A stretch of DNA of 64,000 nt from Lysobacterales bacterium (lineage in GTDB: Bacteria; Pseudomonadota; Gammaproteobacteria; Xanthomonadales; Rhodanobacteraceae). The stretch lies in assembly GCA_016707485.1 (NCBI GenBank), contig JADJHN010000002.1:1530243-1594242 (forward strand), read 5' to 3'. The translations under genes and the position numbers were made by a program. Positions 33,902 to 42,270 of the stretch are shown piece after piece. Below the pieces are notes generated by a model. That model was not told the DNA's origin and searched no databases. It was given only the letters and a program-made list of their open reading frames with translations. How positions within the stretch are numbered: the stretch's first letter is position 1; the number at the start of each line of letters is the position of its first letter.

Positions 33902-35926
33902 ATGCTCAGGAAAGGGATGTTTTTGGCCGGATTGATTCTGGCATGTGCCGGCGTGCAAGCCGCCGAGCCGGTGCCGCTGGCGGATTTTGCCAGGCACATG
34001 CAATTCAAGGACGTGAAGATCTCGCCGGATGGCAAGCACCTGGCGGCGACAGCGATCGTTGGCGGCAATGTCGTGCTTTCCATGATCGACCTCGGCAGCA
34101 ACACCGCGCTGACCGTGCAGCCACGCAATGGCGATGACGTCTTCGAGTTCTGGTGGGTCTCCAACGAGCGTATCGTCTACGCGGTTGCCCAACATGGTGG
34201 CGCCCTCGAGCAGCCCATACCCACCGGCGAGTTGTATGCCACCAATGTGGACGGCAAGGCCCGCGACATCCTGTTCGGCTATCGCGCCAGCGAAAGCAAG
34301 GCCGGATCGACTGGAAGCCACATCGAGACCAAGCAGAACGAGTACGCCTCGGCCTGGATCCTCGAAGCCTTGCCCGATGATGCCAAGTATTCGACGATCG
34401 TGGTGCAGCCCTGGAGCCGAACGCCAGGTGAGTCGATCAAGGCCGAAGTGCGCCGCATCGACCTTGCTTCGGGCAAGACCCGTACCGTGGCGACCGCACC
34501 GATGACCGGCGCGCAGTTCATCACCGACCACAAGGGTGTCGTGCGTTTTGCCGTCGGCAACGACGTCGACCAAAAGCAAAAAGTCTATTACCGCGAGGCT
34601 GACGGCAAGGACTGGGAGCTGATCTCGTCCGAGACCGGCAGTGGCGTGGTGGTCTGGCCGATCATGTTCAATCGCGCCGGCGATGGCGTCTACTTCGAGT
34701 GTGGTGGCGCGCACAACCGTGGCGGTGTCTGTCAGTGGGATGTCGGCAAGCGCGAATTCAAGACTCTATGGAGCGGCCTTGAGGTCGGGCCCAGCGGATT
34801 CGAGGAAACCTTTGACCGGCAAGACCTGTTCGCGATCCGTTCAATGCCCGGGCGCACCGCCGTCGCCTTGCTCGACAAGAATGCCGCCGAAGCGAAGTTG
34901 CTGGTTGAACTGATGCAGCAGTTCCCCGGCGAGGACGTGCATTTCGGCAACGCCAGCAGGGATGGCAAGAAGGTTATCGTTGTCGTCGACAGCGATCGCG
35001 ATCCGGGGTCGTTCTATCTGTACGATGCCGAGGCGAAAAAACTGAAGTTCCTGCTCGCCCGCGCTCCGTGGATCAAGCCAGACGCACTTGCCGACATGCA
35101 GCCGTTTTCAATCAAGGCGCGTGACGGCATGCCGTTGCGTGGCTACCTGACCCGACCGTTTGGCAAGGAGGAGACCAAGCGCCTGCCGATGGTCGTCTTT
35201 GTCCATGGCGGCCCACACGGTGTTTTCGATCAGTGGGAATACGATCCGACGGTGCAGGCGCTGGCAAGTCGCGGTTACGCGGTTCTGCAGGTCAACTATC
35301 GCGGCTCGGGCGGTTCCGGCCTTGCATTTCAGAAGGCCGGTTATGGCGAATGGGGCGGCAAGATGCAGGATGACGTGACCGATGCCACGCGTTGGGCGAT
35401 CGAGCAGGAAGCCGCCGATCCGAAGCGCATCTGCATATTTGGCGGCAGCTATGGCGGCTACGCGGCACTGCAGGGTGCCGTGCGTGAGCCTGACCTGTAC
35501 CGCTGCGCCATTGGCTATGCCGGCGTCTACGATCTGCGCCTGATGAAATCACGCGGTGACATCCCGCAGACGTTCAGGGGCGAGGGTTATCTCGACATGG
35601 TGCTCGGCAAGGACGATGCACTGCTTGCGCAACGCTCGCCGGTCAACCAGGTCGAGCGGATCAAGGCCGATGTCATGCTCATCGTCGGCGGACAGGACAA
35701 GCGTGTGCCGCCCGTGCAAGGTGAAAACATGCGCAGTGCCCTGCTCAAGCGCGGCAAGAAAGTCGAATGGCTCTACCAGCGGACCGAGGCACACGGCTTT
35801 TACGATGAGGCCAACGTGACCGACATGTACACCAGGCTGCTGGCGTTCATTGATCGCAATATTGGCGCAGGCAGCAAGCACGACGCAGTTGCCGACGAGC
35901 CGGCGGCACCGGCGGCCAAAGACTGA
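33902..35926 (+). CDS. Exported S9-family (prolyl oligopeptidase/DPP-like) serine peptidase
   Basis: 674-residue peptidase. Signal peptide 1-21 (ends VQAAEP). A beta-propeller-like N-terminal region (about 25-400) is followed by an alpha/beta hydrolase domain with VVFVHGGPHGVFDQWEYDPT, nucleophile Ser in GGSYGGYAAL, Asp in VGGQDKRVPPVQ and His in EAHGFYDEAN, so the triad is complete. GGGAGAG precedes ATG 33902, 26 bases after manC, so it may ride on that operon though it is unrelated in function. Likely cleaves small peptides in the periplasm. Confidence 0.93.
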   Translation: MLRKGMFLAGLILACAGVQAAEPVPLADFARHMQFKDVKISPDGKHLAATAIVGGNVVLSMIDLGSNTALTVQPRNGDDVFEFWWVSNERIVYAVAQHGGALEQPIPTGELYATNVDGKARDILFGYRASESKAGSTGSHIETKQNEYASAWILEALPDDAKYSTIVVQPWSRTPGESIKAEVRRIDLASGKTRTVATAPMTGAQFITDHKGVVRFAVGNDVDQKQKVYYREADGKDWELISSETGSGVVVWPIMFNRAGDGVYFECGGAHNRGGVCQWDVGKREFKTLWSGLEVGPSGFEETFDRQDLFAIRSMPGRTAVALLDKNAAEAKLLVELMQQFPGEDVHFGNASRDGKKVIVVVDSDRDPGSFYLYDAEAKKLKFLLARAPWIKPDALADMQPFSIKARDGMPLRGYLTRPFGKEETKRLPMVVFVHGGPHGVFDQWEYDPTVQALASRGYAVLQVNYRGSGGSGLAFQKAGYGEWGGKMQDDVTDATRWAIEQEAADPKRICIFGGSYGGYAALQGAVREPDLYRCAIGYAGVYDLRLMKSRGDIPQTFRGEGYLDMVLGKDDALLAQRSPVNQVERIKADVMLIVGGQDKRVPPVQGENMRSALLKRGKKVEWLYQRTEAHGFYDEANVTDMYTRLLAFIDRNIGAGSKHDAVADEPAAPAAKD

Positions 35927-36026
35927 TTCGATCGCAGGTGCCTTTATCGGGGCGGATGCCGCACAACGGTTTCCGCCCGCTGCCAAGCCGTGAGTGGTCA
36001 GCGGGACTTGCTGCGGTGAGCCGCCG

Positions 36027-37625
36027 TCAGTCGCGCAGTCGCTTGAGCAGGCCCGCCGTGGATCCGTCCAGCCCGGCAGTGTCGCCGGAATCGAACCGGG
36101 GCAGCAGGTCGTTGCACAACATCTTGCCGAGTTCGACGCCCCACTGATCGAAGCTGTTGATGTTCCACAGCGCGCCGCTGACGAAGACGCGATGCTCGTA
36201 CATCGCGATCAGCGCGCCGAGCGCGGCCGGTGTCAGTCGATCGATGAGGAAGGTGCTGCTCGGGCGATTGCCGGGGAAGGTGCGATGTCGCGCCAGCACC
36301 TCCGGGTCCATCAATGGCGATGCCGTCGGCACCTTGTCCCCGATTGCCTCGGCTGCACTCCTGCCGAGCATCAATGCCTGGGCCTGGGCCAGTCCATTGG
36401 CCAGCAGCTTGCGGTGCGCATCGGCATGCACATGCGCTGGATCGCGTTCGAGGATGAACTCGACCGGGATCACGTCGCTGCCCTGGTGCAGCATCTGGAA
36501 ATAGGCGTGCTGGCCATTGGTGCCGGCCTCGCCCCAGATCACCGGACTGGTCGCGAAGGGCAGCAATTGCCCATCGATATCGACGCGCTTGCCATTGCTC
36601 TCCATTTCCAGTTGTTGCAGATAGGCCGGAAGGCGGCGCAGGCCCTGGTGGTAGGGAGCGATGCTGCGGCTCGTGAAACCGTGGAAATTCCGGTACCAGA
36701 CATCCAGCAGGCCGAGCTGGATTGGCAGGTTGCGCTCGATCGGCGACTCGCGGAAATGCCGGTCCATCGCCTGCGCGCCGCCAAGCAGTTCGCGGAAGTT
36801 CTGCGCGCCAACGGCCAGCGCAATCGGCAAGCCAATCGCCGACCACAGCGAGTAGCGACCGCCCACCCAGTCCCAGAATCCGAACGTCGTGTCGATGCCG
36901 AACTCCGCGGCGGCCTTGATGTTCGTCGTCGCGGCGACGAAATGCCTGCGCGTATCGGTGCCGCCATTGGCGACAAACCAATCCCGTGCAATCCGCGCAT
37001 TGCTCATGGTTTCCTGGGTCGTGAAGGTTTTCGAGGCAATCACGAACAAGGTTTCGACGGGTTTCAAGCCACGCAGCGCGGAATCGATGTCATGGCCGTC
37101 GACATTGGAGACGAAATGCAGGGCAAGGTCGCGTTGGCAATAAGCGTCAAGGGCAGGCACGACCATCTGCGGGCCGAGATCGGAGCCGCCGATGCCGATG
37201 TTGACGATGTGCCGGATGCCGCTCGCGCGCGTGTCGCGCACGCGCTCGGCGAATGCGAGCATGCGCTCGAGGACTTCATGGACTTCTTCGCCATGCAGCG
37301 CCGACTCGCGCGGCGCACGCAGCGCGACATGCAGGACGGCACGGTTCTCCGTCGCATTGATCGCCGCCCCGGCCAACATCGCATCGCGCCGCTGCTCGAT
37401 GCGGCATTCGCGGGCCAGGTCTGCCAGGGCGGCCATCACCCTTTGGTCGATCAGGTTCTTGGAAAGATCGGCAAACACGCCGGCTGCCTCGAACGTAAGC
37501 GAATCAAAGCGCCGCGCATCGACCGCGAACGCCTCGCGCAGATCGAATCGCGCAGCGCTCGTTTCAAACAGGGTTTTAAGGATCTTCCACGCATCAGCGC
37601 GGTCACAACGCGGGGCGGCAATCAT
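36027..37625 (-). CDS. pgi: Glucose-6-phosphate isomerase
   Basis: Interconverts glucose-6-P and fructose-6-P, feeding glycolysis and the sugar-nucleotide pathways in this window. 532 residues from ATG 37625 (555 if 37694 is used). Marks: NIGIGGSDLGPQMV, SNVDGHD, ASKTFTTQETMSNARI, FWDWVGGRYSLWSAIGLP, the signature LLGGAQAMDRHF, VIWGEAGTNGQHAYFQMLHQ and the C-terminal SFDQWGVELGK. It stands alone, converging on the S9 peptidase. GGGCGGA/TCCGCCC at 35950-35978 may form a weak hairpin between the two ends. Confidence 0.96.
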   Translation of the reverse strand: MIAAPRCDRADAWKILKTLFETSAARFDLREAFAVDARRFDSLTFEAAGVFADLSKNLIDQRVMAALADLARECRIEQRRDAMLAGAAINATENRAVLHVALRAPRESALHGEEVHEVLERMLAFAERVRDTRASGIRHIVNIGIGGSDLGPQMVVPALDAYCQRDLALHFVSNVDGHDIDSALRGLKPVETLFVIASKTFTTQETMSNARIARDWFVANGGTDTRRHFVAATTNIKAAAEFGIDTTFGFWDWVGGRYSLWSAIGLPIALAVGAQNFRELLGGAQAMDRHFRESPIERNLPIQLGLLDVWYRNFHGFTSRSIAPYHQGLRRLPAYLQQLEMESNGKRVDIDGQLLPFATSPVIWGEAGTNGQHAYFQMLHQGSDVIPVEFILERDPAHVHADAHRKLLANGLAQAQALMLGRSAAEAIGDKVPTASPLMDPEVLARHRTFPGNRPSSTFLIDRLTPAALGALIAMYEHRVFVSGALWNINSFDQWGVELGKMLCNDLLPRFDSGDTAGLDGSTAGLLKRLRD

Positions 37626-37785
37626 CAGGCTCTCGAGCAGTGCACGGGCAATGGCCAAGCATAGCGATTCCAGCCCTGGAAGTTCGCCTGGCACAGGCCG
37701 CCATGCCGGACATCACCTGCACTGGCGGGCCAGGACGCGCGCGGCCATGTACCATTCACGGTTCCAACGGATCCGTGCGGACTTC

Positions 37786-38280
37786 ATGTCGAAGCAAACC
37801 AATGCCCTGAGCTGGCTGCTGCTGTCAGCGTTCATCATCGTTGCCGACCAGGTCAGCAAATGGCTCGTGCTGCAGCATTTCCAGCTGCACGAGTCGCTGC
37901 CCGTGATTGCCGGCTTCCTGAATTGGACGCTGGCCTACAACGAGGGGGCGGCGTTCAGTTTCCTCTCCGATGCCGGCGGCTGGCAGCGCTGGTTCTTTAC
38001 CGCATTGGCGGTGATTGTTTCGACCATCCTCGTCGTCTGGCTTTCACGCACGAATCGCACGGACTGGCGCACCGCGGTGCCCTTGGCCCTGATCATTGGC
38101 GGTGCCATCGGCAACGTGATCGATCGCATCCGATTCGGCCATGTCGTCGATTTCATCGATGTCCATTACGGCACCTGGTCGTGGCCGGCCTTCAACATCG
38201 CCGATTCGGCGATCAGCGTCGGGGCCGTCATGCTGATCGTGTTCGGATTGTTCGCCAGCAAGCCGGCCACTGCGCGATAA
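37786..38280 (+). CDS. lspA: Lipoprotein signal peptidase (signal peptidase II)
   Basis: Aspartyl inner-membrane protease that cuts the signal peptide from lipid-modified prolipoproteins. 164 residues, four TM helices. Marks: VADQVSKWLV, LAYNEGAAFSFLSD, GGAIGNVIDRIRFGHVVDFI (catalytic Asp) and FNIADSAIS (second catalytic Asp). ATG 37786 fits the family; ATG 37747 would add 13 residues. Its stop overlaps a possible start of ispH, the usual lspA-ispH pairing. Confidence 0.95.
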   Translation: MSKQTNALSWLLLSAFIIVADQVSKWLVLQHFQLHESLPVIAGFLNWTLAYNEGAAFSFLSDAGGWQRWFFTALAVIVSTILVVWLSRTNRTDWRTAVPLALIIGGAIGNVIDRIRFGHVVDFIDVHYGTWSWPAFNIADSAISVGAVMLIVFGLFASKPATAR

Positions 38281-38288
38281 TGCCGGGC

Positions 38289-39236
38289 ATGCAAGTGCTG
38301 CTCGCCAACCCGCGGGGATTCTGTGCCGGAGTCGACCGCGCCATCGAGATCGTCGAGCGCGCCCTGGAATCGTTCGGTGCGCCGATCTATGTCCGCCACG
38401 AAGTCGTGCACAACCGCTTTGTCGTCGATTCGCTGCGCAAGCGCGGAGCCGTGTTTGTCGAGGAGCTTGACGAGGTGCCGGACGGTGCCACGGTGATCTT
38501 CAGCGCCCATGGCGTTTCGCAGGAAGTCAGGATCGAAGCCGACAGGCGCGGCCTGAACGTGTTCGATGCGACCTGTCCGCTGGTGACCAAGGTGCATATC
38601 GAGGTCGCCCGCCATGGCAAGGCCGGGCGTGACGTGGTCCTGATCGGCCACGCCGGGCATCCGGAAGTGGAGGGCACGATGGGTCAGTGGAGCCCCCTGA
38701 ACAAGGGCCGCATCCACCTCGTTGAAACCCCGGAATGCGTGGCCCGCCTCAACCCGGCCAATCCCGCCAAGCTTGCTTATGTAAGCCAAACCACGCTGTC
38801 GGTCGACGATACCCGCACCGTGATCGACACCTTGCGGGCGCGCTTCCCGAATATCCTCGGACCGCGCCACGACGACATCTGCTACGCCACGCAAAATCGC
38901 CAGGATGCGGTGCGCGAGCTCGGCCAGCAGTGCGATATCGTTTTCGTGGTCGGCTCGCCGAACAGCTCCAATTCCAATCGCCTGCGCGAGCTGGCCGAGA
39001 AGCAGGGCGTTCCGGCCTATCTGATCGATGGTGCCGACGACATCCAGCCGGAGTGGCTGAAAGACCGCCACCGCGTCGGCCTGACCGCCGGTGCCTCCGC
39101 CCCCGAGAGCCTGGTCATCGAAGTCATCGAGCGCCTCAAGGCCTGGGGCATCGGCGAGGTTCGCGAACTGGCCGGCCAGCGCGAAACCATGACCTTCGCC
39201 CTGCCCAAGGAACTGCGCATCAAGGTTGTCGGCTGA
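38289..39236 (+). CDS. ispH: 4-hydroxy-3-methylbut-2-enyl diphosphate reductase
   Basis: [4Fe-4S] enzyme for the last step of the MEP isoprenoid pathway, 315 residues. The three cluster cysteines are seen in NPRGFCAGVDRAI, VFDATCPLVTKVH and the DDICYATQNRQDAV segment, with GHAGHPEVEGTMGQ, VVGSPNSSNSNRLRELA and GLTAGASAPESLV. ATG 38280 (overlapping the lspA stop) or 38289 could be the start; 38289 gives the usual MQVLLANPRGF. Confidence 0.96.
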   Translation: MQVLLANPRGFCAGVDRAIEIVERALESFGAPIYVRHEVVHNRFVVDSLRKRGAVFVEELDEVPDGATVIFSAHGVSQEVRIEADRRGLNVFDATCPLVTKVHIEVARHGKAGRDVVLIGHAGHPEVEGTMGQWSPLNKGRIHLVETPECVARLNPANPAKLAYVSQTTLSVDDTRTVIDTLRARFPNILGPRHDDICYATQNRQDAVRELGQQCDIVFVVGSPNSSNSNRLRELAEKQGVPAYLIDGADDIQPEWLKDRHRVGLTAGASAPESLVIEVIERLKAWGIGEVRELAGQRETMTFALPKELRIKVVG

Positions 39237-39397
39237 CTGCCACCGCCTCGAAACGTCCGGGTTTGCCCTGACACCAACCAGGGAAGGTTCCACCGCTCAT
39301 CCGCCATATCCTACCTCGCACGCGCGGTGCGCTTGCCCAGCGCGTAGTCGCCGCGTACTTTCACGGTCATAAGTCTGCCGCAGGACTAGGGGGTTTC

Positions 39398-39979
39398 ATG
39401 CCATCGAGGTTCAATCAGACCTTTCCCAGCCGTTTCGCTCGATCGGGCTTCGGTCTGGTCGAGTTGATGATCACTATTGCAATCCTGGCGATCCTGGCAG
39501 CAATGGCGTTTCCGAGCTTCAACTACATGATTCGCGGCAATCGCGTCAGCACCGAAGCAAACGACTTCCTCAGTGCACTCAACTATGCGCGCAACGAGTC
39601 GATAACGCGCACACGCGGGGTCACGATTTGTGCGGCCGACACCACCGGCGGCAGCACGCCGACAGCATGTGGCGGATCCACCGTCTGGACCAAAGGCTGG
39701 ATGGTATTCATCGATGACACTGCCGGCGCCACTACGCCCACGGCAATTGACAGCGCAGCGGTCCTGCGCACCTGGATCGGCAATACCCATAACACCTTGC
39801 TGCCGGACGCCGCACAAACCTTCGTGCGCTTCAATCCGCGCGGTCAGGCCAGCTCGGACACCACGGGCGACGTCACCTTCACGCTCAAGCCGGTCAGCAA
39901 TTGTGCCAACCAGCAGCAGCGCTCGATCGTGGTCACGGCACTGGGGCGATCGAGTTCGTCAAAGGTGGACTGCACATGA
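39398..39979 (+). CDS. fimT: Minor pseudopilin FimT/GspH family
   Basis: 193-residue class III-type prepilin, first gene of the minor pilin operon. The cleavage motif is SGFGLVELMITIAIL (note GFGLVE, not GFTLIE, with the Glu at +5 kept), followed by the hydrophobic N-helix and the GspH-like beta domain with NYARNESITRTRGVTICAAD. GGGGG lies before ATG 39398. FimT helps prime pilus assembly and in some species binds DNA. It overlaps pilV by four bases. Confidence 0.9.
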   Translation: MPSRFNQTFPSRFARSGFGLVELMITIAILAILAAMAFPSFNYMIRGNRVSTEANDFLSALNYARNESITRTRGVTICAADTTGGSTPTACGGSTVWTKGWMVFIDDTAGATTPTAIDSAAVLRTWIGNTHNTLLPDAAQTFVRFNPRGQASSDTTGDVTFTLKPVSNCANQQQRSIVVTALGRSSSSKVDCT

Positions 39980-40524
39980 GAACTCGGATATCCAACATGA
40001 ACTTCCAGGTTTCCCCGCGCGGGTTCACCTTGCTCGAAGTGCTCATTGCGCTTCTTGTCCTGAGCTTCGGCTTGCTTGGCCTGGCCGCATTGCAGGCTTA
40101 TTCGGTCAAGGCCAACCAGAGTGCCAATTTCCGCAGCCAGGCGACCGGTTTTGCGAACATGATGCTCGACAATATTCGCGCAAACCGCGCCAACATCGCC
40201 AGTTACTACGCCGACAACTATGCCGATGTGGCGTGCACTTCGACACCCTCGACCAGTCCACCCGCTGCCTTCGAGCTCGGTGAATGGCAAAGACTGATTC
40301 GCTGTCAGTTGCCCAACGGTCGCGGTGCCATCGCCCCGATCAGCGCCAATGAAGTTGCTGTCTGCATTCGCTGGAGCGATGCGCGCTGGGAGACCACCAG
40401 TGGCAATTCCGAAGGCAAGTGCACCGAGGATGCAGCGACTTTCGGAGCGGGTTTGACCGATGGCGGCCCGGGTGCGGGCACTGATGGCCAAACCAGCGTG
40501 TTTGTCGTATCGAGCCGGATGTAG
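39976..40524 (+). CDS. pilV: Type IV pilus modification protein PilV
   Basis: 182-residue minor pilin. Prepilin site SPRGFTLLEVLIALLVLSFG (Gly-Phe, Glu+5), then the typical PilV segment GLAALQAYSVKANQSANFRS and a globular C-terminal part with four cysteines. The start at ATG 39976 overlaps the fimT stop. Minor pilins of this set prime assembly and place PilY1 at the pilus tip. Confidence 0.9.
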   Translation: MRTRISNMNFQVSPRGFTLLEVLIALLVLSFGLLGLAALQAYSVKANQSANFRSQATGFANMMLDNIRANRANIASYYADNYADVACTSTPSTSPPAAFELGEWQRLIRCQLPNGRGAIAPISANEVAVCIRWSDARWETTSGNSEGKCTEDAATFGAGLTDGGPGAGTDGQTSVFVVSSRM

Positions 40525-40533
40525 GCAGCCCAC

Positions 40534-41742
40534 ATGACGATGAATATCAAGCAGAAATCCGCAGTCGGGCGGCGCATCGGACAGGCCGGCGTTTCGCTGA
40601 TCGAGTTGATGATCGCCTTGCTGATCGCCGGACTGATTTCACTCGGCCTCGTGCAGATTTTCGGCGCATCCAGCGCGACTTCGCAGATGACCGAAGGTCT
40701 TTCGCGGGTCCAGGAGAACGGTCGATTCGCCAGTCAGTTCCTGCAGCGCCAGTTGCGTATGGTCGGTTTCATGGGTTGCGGATCCGATGCCGGGCGCACG
40801 GTCCAGCACAGCTTCGTCAATCACCTGACCCGATTCGACGGAACTGTCCCAGGCGGCAACAAGTATCGCTTCCAGCGTCCGATCGAGGCATACACGGCGG
40901 GAGTCGGGACGGCACCCGCCGAGTTGGCGGGCGAGGCCATCGTCGATGGCACGGACGTGCTGATCCTGCGCGTATTGAGTGAGGAAAGCACAACGGTGGT
41001 CAGTGTGACCAAGTCGGCAAACGACCTCACGCTCCTCATTGGTACCCCCGGTGCGGCTTTTCTTCCCGAACCCAACAAGAAAGTGTTGTTTGGCCTGCAG
41101 AATTGCCGTTCAGCCGACATCTTCGCCGCAACACTGAGCGGAACCACGCCGGGATCGACGATTACCGTGGGCGGAGCCACGTCTCCCAATGTCTACCTTG
41201 ATCCCTCGGTCGACACCTGTGGCGCGGCACCGTGTCCGTGGGATTTCCGGATTTCCAACGCCGCTCTCAATGCCAAGCCTCTGGTCGGGCCCTCAAGCTT
41301 GAATGCCGAAGTCCATCGGGCCGAATACCTTGCGCTGTTCATCAAGAAAAACGCGAGTGGAATCAGATCCTTGTATTTGATGCGCTTCAAGCGTGGAGAT
41401 GTCGTCCTCGATGCAGCCGAAGAGTTCATCGAGGGGGTGGAGAACATGCAGGTGCGCTTCGGCGTTGATACCGATGCGACCAGTGATGCCGCAATCAACG
41501 AGTACAGGACTGCGGCGCAAGTCATCGCTGGCGCAACCAATGAAGCGGCGATAGACGATCGCTGGCGGCAGGTTCTCAGCGCGCGCGTCGGCTTGCTGAT
41601 TCGCAGCCCGGGACGAGCCGGTGCCCCGGATCGCACCTACAAGATTCTGGATGTCGACTACACGCCGGCCGACAACGACGGAGCAATCCGCGAGGTCTAC
41701 GAAACCACGGTTGCCTTGCGCAATCGCCTGTTCAATTCGTGA
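40534..41742 (+). CDS. pilW: Type IV pilus minor pilin PilW
   Basis: 402-residue prepilin-like protein with the cleavage site GQAGVSLIELMIALLIAGLI (Gly before Val, Glu+5), then the PilW segment VQENGRFASQFLQRQLRMVG and a large C-terminal region with cysteines in pairs (CGAAPC). The related ATG at 40540 is possible. Nine bases separate it from pilV and seven from pilX. Confidence 0.9.
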   Translation: MTMNIKQKSAVGRRIGQAGVSLIELMIALLIAGLISLGLVQIFGASSATSQMTEGLSRVQENGRFASQFLQRQLRMVGFMGCGSDAGRTVQHSFVNHLTRFDGTVPGGNKYRFQRPIEAYTAGVGTAPAELAGEAIVDGTDVLILRVLSEESTTVVSVTKSANDLTLLIGTPGAAFLPEPNKKVLFGLQNCRSADIFAATLSGTTPGSTITVGGATSPNVYLDPSVDTCGAAPCPWDFRISNAALNAKPLVGPSSLNAEVHRAEYLALFIKKNASGIRSLYLMRFKRGDVVLDAAEEFIEGVENMQVRFGVDTDATSDAAINEYRTAAQVIAGATNEAAIDDRWRQVLSARVGLLIRSPGRAGAPDRTYKILDVDYTPADNDGAIREVYETTVALRNRLFNS

Positions 41743-41749
41743 GTACGCC

Positions 41750-42244
41750 ATGATCCGATGCCCAAATCCACCGTTCAAGCGCAATCAGGGCGCAGTCCTC
41801 TTCGTTGCCCTGATCATGTTGCTGCTGCTGACCCTGCTGGGCATTACAGCCATGCAGGTGACGATGATGCAGGAGCGCATGTCGGGAAACTTCCGCGCCC
41901 AGCAGGTCGCATTCGAGCGAGCTGAAGGCAGGATGGCCGAAGGACGCGATCAAGTCAGTGACCCTTTGTATGCATACGACTTCATCTCGCCGATTCCCGT
42001 GGGGCTGCCGTCAACGAATGCAATGCCCTGGGATTCGTGGCTGACCACCTATCCGCCAGCCATCCAGTTCGAGAAGCAGGTGCGCACCTGCGGCGGTGCC
42101 TGTCCCGAGCAGCGTGGCAGCATCGTCGGTGACGATCCAAACAAGAAACCCCGCTTCTACGTGATTTCGGGCCAGGAGAAGGATCCTGGGAGCTCGGTGG
42201 AAAACGCCTCATGGGCCACCGTACAAACCATCTACGTCTTTTGA
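41750..42244 (+). CDS. pilX: Type IV pilus assembly protein PilX
   Basis: 164-residue minor pilin. Near the N-terminus is KRNQGAVLFVALIMLLLLTL, the PilX form of the prepilin helix, followed by GITAMQVTMMQERMSGNFR and the RAQQVAFERAEGRM segment (A-x-x-A-E-x-x). Two Cys in CGGAC may pair. Directly upstream of pilY1 (26-base gap). Confidence 0.88.
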   Translation: MIRCPNPPFKRNQGAVLFVALIMLLLLTLLGITAMQVTMMQERMSGNFRAQQVAFERAEGRMAEGRDQVSDPLYAYDFISPIPVGLPSTNAMPWDSWLTTYPPAIQFEKQVRTCGGACPEQRGSIVGDDPNKKPRFYVISGQEKDPGSSVENASWATVQTIYVF

Positions 42245-42270
42245 ACCGTTGCCTGGACGGGAGAACTCAA